The position numbers and the translations under genes were made by a program. Below, in pieces: positions 4,826 through 7,811 of a stretch of 7,811 nucleotides of DNA. Under the pieces are notes generated by a model, which made no database searches, was not told where the DNA came from, and was given only the letters and a program-made list of their open reading frames with translations. The stretch is from Candidatus Poseidoniaceae archaeon (lineage in GTDB: Archaea; Thermoplasmatota; Poseidoniia; Poseidoniales; Poseidoniaceae): positions 1 to 7,811 of the forward strand of contig JAKURJ010000076.1 of the NCBI GenBank assembly GCA_022452125.1. The letters are read 5' to 3'. How positions within the stretch are numbered: position 1 is the first letter of the stretch; every line of letters starts with the position of its first letter.

Positions 4826-7156
4826 ATGCAGAGGAGGTGGATTGCAATTTTTGCACTGGTGTGCATATGTATTCCTTCCATAACTCCAATCGTTTCAAAC
4901 GCGTCTGGTGAAGATGAAATCTACAAGCCGGGGTATGTAAGATGGGAAGGCAACGAACTGCACAGAATATATCTCAGTGGCACAGAAAATAATGTCAACC
5001 TGACCCGCGACTATCAAGACGCATCTATGGGTAATGTACAGATTACAACTGGCCAGTCTGCATCTATTGGCCCACTCTCCATGCCACCTCTTGAAATGGG
5101 CTTCAATGGCTCTTTTGAGATCTCGACATACGTAGCAGCATACGTGCAAGCAGGCACTGGATTTCCTCTTGCCCAATGCCGCACAAACAACCCAGTCACG
5201 ATAGACACACAAGTCCAAATTGGAGATTTCTCATACTTTGGAACAGTTGTCACCAATGTGTATGAATCTTCAGCAGATGCCCACAACATGAGTACGCAAA
5301 TTGAATTTGCAAATATCACTGCAAGGCCAGATGACGTTATCACCTACTCAATGACGGCATCGACAAATTGTCCTTACAATATCAATATTGAATGGGGAGG
5401 AGATGGTGAATTCGCTGGAGGGATTGTCATCAAAGGCGACCTATTCTCTCCAGTTGTCGAAGTTACAGTAGACGACTCTAAACTAGCACATATCCAACTC
5501 GTTGCCACTTTACCTTGGGGATTTGATGACCTAGACAAAGACTTCACTTCTCTAAACATATACGGACCAGTGGAACCTGATGAGGAGAGGGTGTATGATG
5601 AAGACATGCGTGCAGAAGGGTTCACTGCAACCAGTGAAAAATATCCTAGAGATGATGACATGGGCAGGCCTTCAACGGTTTGGACGGGGACAAATCCCTT
5701 GCCTGCGGGAGACAATGTCCTGATTGTATGTCTGAAAACAATCGACACTGGAATCAACGGAGTCGCAGGCAAGAATTGTGACCATGAAGGAATTATCAGA
5801 TTCAATGTAGAAGCTGATGAAGAGCCTTTAGCAAGTGCTTTCCTATGGCTTTCGATATCTGGATTTGTAGCGGTTTTAGCCTACCTAATCGTACAATTAA
5901 GACAAGGATTACTTCTTCCTCCACCGTTGATGGCAGCACTGGTAATCATGGCGATTTTGATGATACCACTAGCAAGTAACCTGCCCGATTTAGGAGGAGA
6001 AGCGATTGTGGCAGATGATGCAAGAGCGCCATCATTCATCCTGCACCAAAACGGGAACGGTTCGGTATCATTAGACGATTTACTGAATGGAAAGGATGCA
6101 GTAGTTATCGGAATTACACTTCCTGCTTCTTCAAATGCAGTTGACCAAAGTAAACAATTAGAAAATGTTGCAGACCGGCGAGGAGATGACGTCAGCATAG
6201 TTCAAGTTGTAACAGGAGAAAATGTTCGAATGGATGACTTAGACATCATCGCTGATATCACAAACGCAACTTGGCCTATCCTAATCGATGATGGAGAAAG
6301 TAGGTTTGCACAAAGGATGCCTATGGGTATTTCTGATTCGATTGTGGTGATCGATTCATCAGGACACGTAACTTTCTCTGCGAGTAGAACCGCAAGTTCT
6401 GAAGACATAATCGACGCAATAGACGATATCGGATATGGAGGACAACAATCGGTCTTTTCGACTCTAAGCCTATTTTGGGGACCTGGTCTGGCTATGCTAT
6501 TTGTTGCCTTACCTCGGAAAAAATTCGAAGTACCGGAAGAAGCACAAGTGCCCGGTTCTTTGTGGGGAAGCGTAGCACTAGCCGGTGGAATCGGTTTCTT
6601 GATGGTCAATTTAGCTCCAATGATTATGTCATTTGTTCCGGGCGATAACGACATACGAACTTGGGTCGACCTGGGCCTTCTGTTTTGGTTTGTTACAGCG
6701 GCAATTAGGGCCGCAATCGTTGGAACTCCGAAGGAAATCGAATTTGTAGCAAATAGATTGCACAGAATGTATTCTGAGGGATTCAGAAACTGGAGAGAAG
6801 TTGAAGACGTGGAGAGAGACCTATTGATTGGTTTCTGGATGGGCTGGTTCATTTGGTTAGCATTCCCTGCCACTCTACCCCAAGGTGTAGCTGCTACAAC
6901 AATGACTGGTGGCATGGGTTACCTACTGGGCCCTCTACTGCTCATTGTCCATATTCTTGTAGCAGGAGTGCTGACTTTGTTGATCAGATTCGTTGCATCT
7001 TGGGGAGGTGCTGTTTCCCGCGCATTCGGGTCTTTCGGTTCAGGACCGTTCTCACAGGCTTTAGGTTGGGCACTGATTCCAATTTCTCTGTGGTGTCTTG
7101 TAAATGGAATAATCCACGCCAGCAATATCGGGTTACTGAGTGTTTTCAATGGCTAG
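4826..7156 (+). CDS. Exported multi-spanning membrane protein with a degenerate thioredoxin-like domain
   Basis: I do not recognise this 776-residue protein as a named family. It starts with a signal sequence (basic MQRRW, a hydrophobic core, then SNASG near residue 27). A beta-rich ectodomain follows to about 333, with four Cys (118, 182, 302, 318) that could form two disulfides and several N-x-S/T sites. Two helices (about 337-358 and 368-387) precede a domain at about 401-535 that reads like the TlpA/redoxin fold: APSFIL, SLDDLLNGKDAVVIGI, WPILIDD, SIVVIDSSGHV. This domain lacks the CxxC motif and the cis-proline. About six more helices follow; the last segment, with GSFGSGPFSQALGWALIPISLWCL, faintly resembles Yip1-type proteins. 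Predicted topology puts the ectodomain and thioredoxin-like domain outside. ATG 4826 is chosen over TTG 4814 because GGGTGG lies 4 bases before it. The end overlaps the next gene by 8 bases. Confidence 0.85.
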   Translation: MQRRWIAIFALVCICIPSITPIVSNASGEDEIYKPGYVRWEGNELHRIYLSGTENNVNLTRDYQDASMGNVQITTGQSASIGPLSMPPLEMGFNGSFEISTYVAAYVQAGTGFPLAQCRTNNPVTIDTQVQIGDFSYFGTVVTNVYESSADAHNMSTQIEFANITARPDDVITYSMTASTNCPYNINIEWGGDGEFAGGIVIKGDLFSPVVEVTVDDSKLAHIQLVATLPWGFDDLDKDFTSLNIYGPVEPDEERVYDEDMRAEGFTATSEKYPRDDDMGRPSTVWTGTNPLPAGDNVLIVCLKTIDTGINGVAGKNCDHEGIIRFNVEADEEPLASAFLWLSISGFVAVLAYLIVQLRQGLLLPPPLMAALVIMAILMIPLASNLPDLGGEAIVADDARAPSFILHQNGNGSVSLDDLLNGKDAVVIGITLPASSNAVDQSKQLENVADRRGDDVSIVQVVTGENVRMDDLDIIADITNATWPILIDDGESRFAQRMPMGISDSIVVIDSSGHVTFSASRTASSEDIIDAIDDIGYGGQQSVFSTLSLFWGPGLAMLFVALPRKKFEVPEEAQVPGSLWGSVALAGGIGFLMVNLAPMIMSFVPGDNDIRTWVDLGLLFWFVTAAIRAAIVGTPKEIEFVANRLHRMYSEGFRNWREVEDVERDLLIGFWMGWFIWLAFPATLPQGVAATTMTGGMGYLLGPLLLIVHILVAGVLTLLIRFVASWGGAVSRAFGSFGSGPFSQALGWALIPISLWCLVNGIIHASNIGLLSVFNG

Positions 7157-7811
7157 GGAAATAAGTAGACATCACCTTCCATTTTCTATGCCAGATAGGC
7201 CACACGCTCTATCTCAAGAATGGAGAAATCTTACTTTCATGCACTGGGAAGTTAGACCCGAAAAGATTGCACCTTATATTCCTGAAGGGCTGGAATTGGA
7301 TTTGTTTGAAGGTAAGGCATATGTCGGAGTGATCCCTTTTCAAATGAGAAACGTTAGACCTAGGTTTCTTCCCTCAGTTCCCGGAATCTCAACATTCCCA
7401 GAATTCAATATCAGAACATATGTCAAAAAAAATGGAAAGGCTGGAGTATTATTCTTGACATTAGAAGCTCAAAGCAGGATTACCTGCTGGCATGCGCCTA
7501 AGGCATATGGCTTACCTTACCGTTACTCAAAATGTAAACTGAATTTTGCTGATGGCAAATTTTTATGGAAATCAAAAAGCAAGCGTGATGGATTGAGTCT
7601 CACGGGAGAATGCAAACTTACCGGTTCTTTACGAGGAGCAAAGAAAGATACGCTTGAGTACTTTCTTTTCGAGAGATATTCGCTATACACTGAACACAAC
7701 GGGAAATTACCCATGGCATACGCTCTGCATGAGCCGTGGACTTTCCTAGATGGAGAAGTTATAATCACAGATAACTCACTAACTGAATCTTACGATTTAG
7801 GAATTGATGTA
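7149..7811 (+). CDS. DUF2071 (YqjF-like) family protein, 3' truncated by window end
   Basis: The frame is open from ATG 7149 to the last base (221 codons, no stop), so the gene continues beyond the window. Visible DUF2071 signatures are WRNLTFMHWEV (25-35), IPEGLELDLFEGKAYVGVIPF (44-64), PGISTFPEFNIRTYV (78-92), LPYRYSK (122-128), FLFERYSLY (172-180) and HEPW (194-197). The family, typified by Bacillus YqjF, has a beta-barrel-like fold related to acetoacetate decarboxylase-type proteins; its activity is unknown. The protein has no membrane segment or signal peptide, so it is probably cytoplasmic. Its start codon lies inside the end of the preceding gene in another frame (8-base overlap), which indicates translational coupling and a shared operon. 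Confidence 0.93.
   Translation, partial: MAREISRHHLPFSMPDRPHALSQEWRNLTFMHWEVRPEKIAPYIPEGLELDLFEGKAYVGVIPFQMRNVRPRFLPSVPGISTFPEFNIRTYVKKNGKAGVLFLTLEAQSRITCWHAPKAYGLPYRYSKCKLNFADGKFLWKSKSKRDGLSLTGECKLTGSLRGAKKDTLEYFLFERYSLYTEHNGKLPMAYALHEPWTFLDGEVIITDNSLTESYDLGIDV

Noticed and set aside
6202..6915. Long minus-strand open frame (237 codons) opposite the large membrane protein
   Set aside because: It lies wholly inside a convincing plus-strand gene with clear helices and domain order; the translation has no recognisable motif and looks like an antisense shadow.
7523..7768. Minus-strand 81-codon frame near the window end
   Set aside because: It is antisense to the DUF2071 gene, whose conserved motifs on the plus strand run through the same bases.
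1..7811. Mobile element, CRISPR array, toxin-antitoxin or defence genes
   Set aside because: I saw no transposase or integrase motifs, no regularly spaced identical repeats, no flanking duplications and no toxin-like small gene pairs.

Overview
The window most likely comes from an archaeon, and its gene style fits the marine Group II euryarchaeota (Poseidoniales). This rests on archaeal-looking signals (AT-rich TATA-like boxes, GGTGG-type ribosome binding sites close to the start, T-tract terminators), on several multi-spanning membrane proteins of unknown role, and above all on a likely box C/D guide RNA gene, an RNA class shared by archaea and eukaryotes. The lineage is an inference from style, not from a marker gene.

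Layout. (1) Positions 1-2101, plus strand: the C-terminal part of peptide methionine sulfoxide reductase MsrA, then a complete L-glutamate gamma-semialdehyde (P5C) dehydrogenase of the animal/fungal-like class. A hairpin lies just before the second start, and a terminator-shaped hairpin follows its stop. (2) Positions 2083-2391, minus strand: a small two-helix membrane protein whose 3' end overlaps the dehydrogenase tail. (3) Positions 2392-2583, between divergent genes: an operator-like inverted repeat, then what I read as a box C/D sRNA (about 2472-2542). Its C box, D box and closing stem form a textbook kink-turn, and its D guide can pair with the 23S rRNA A-loop region. (4) Positions 2584-3960: a PrsW-family intramembrane protease with its diagnostic motifs intact. 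(5) Positions 4049-7811, a likely operon: a DUF92 membrane protein related to phytyl-phosphate kinase VTE6; a 776-residue exported, multi-spanning protein with a thioredoxin-like domain that has lost its active-site residues; and, overlapping it by 8 bases, a DUF2071/YqjF-like gene cut by the window end.

How the parts relate. MsrA (repair of oxidised methionine) and P5C dehydrogenase (proline breakdown to glutamate) are housekeeping functions that probably share a transcript. The PrsW protease and the two membrane proteins after it point to membrane or envelope biology, but the sequence does not show what they act on. There is no mobile element, CRISPR array, tRNA or rRNA. The most unusual item is the guide RNA in the 160-base gap between divergent genes, which protein-gene annotation would miss.
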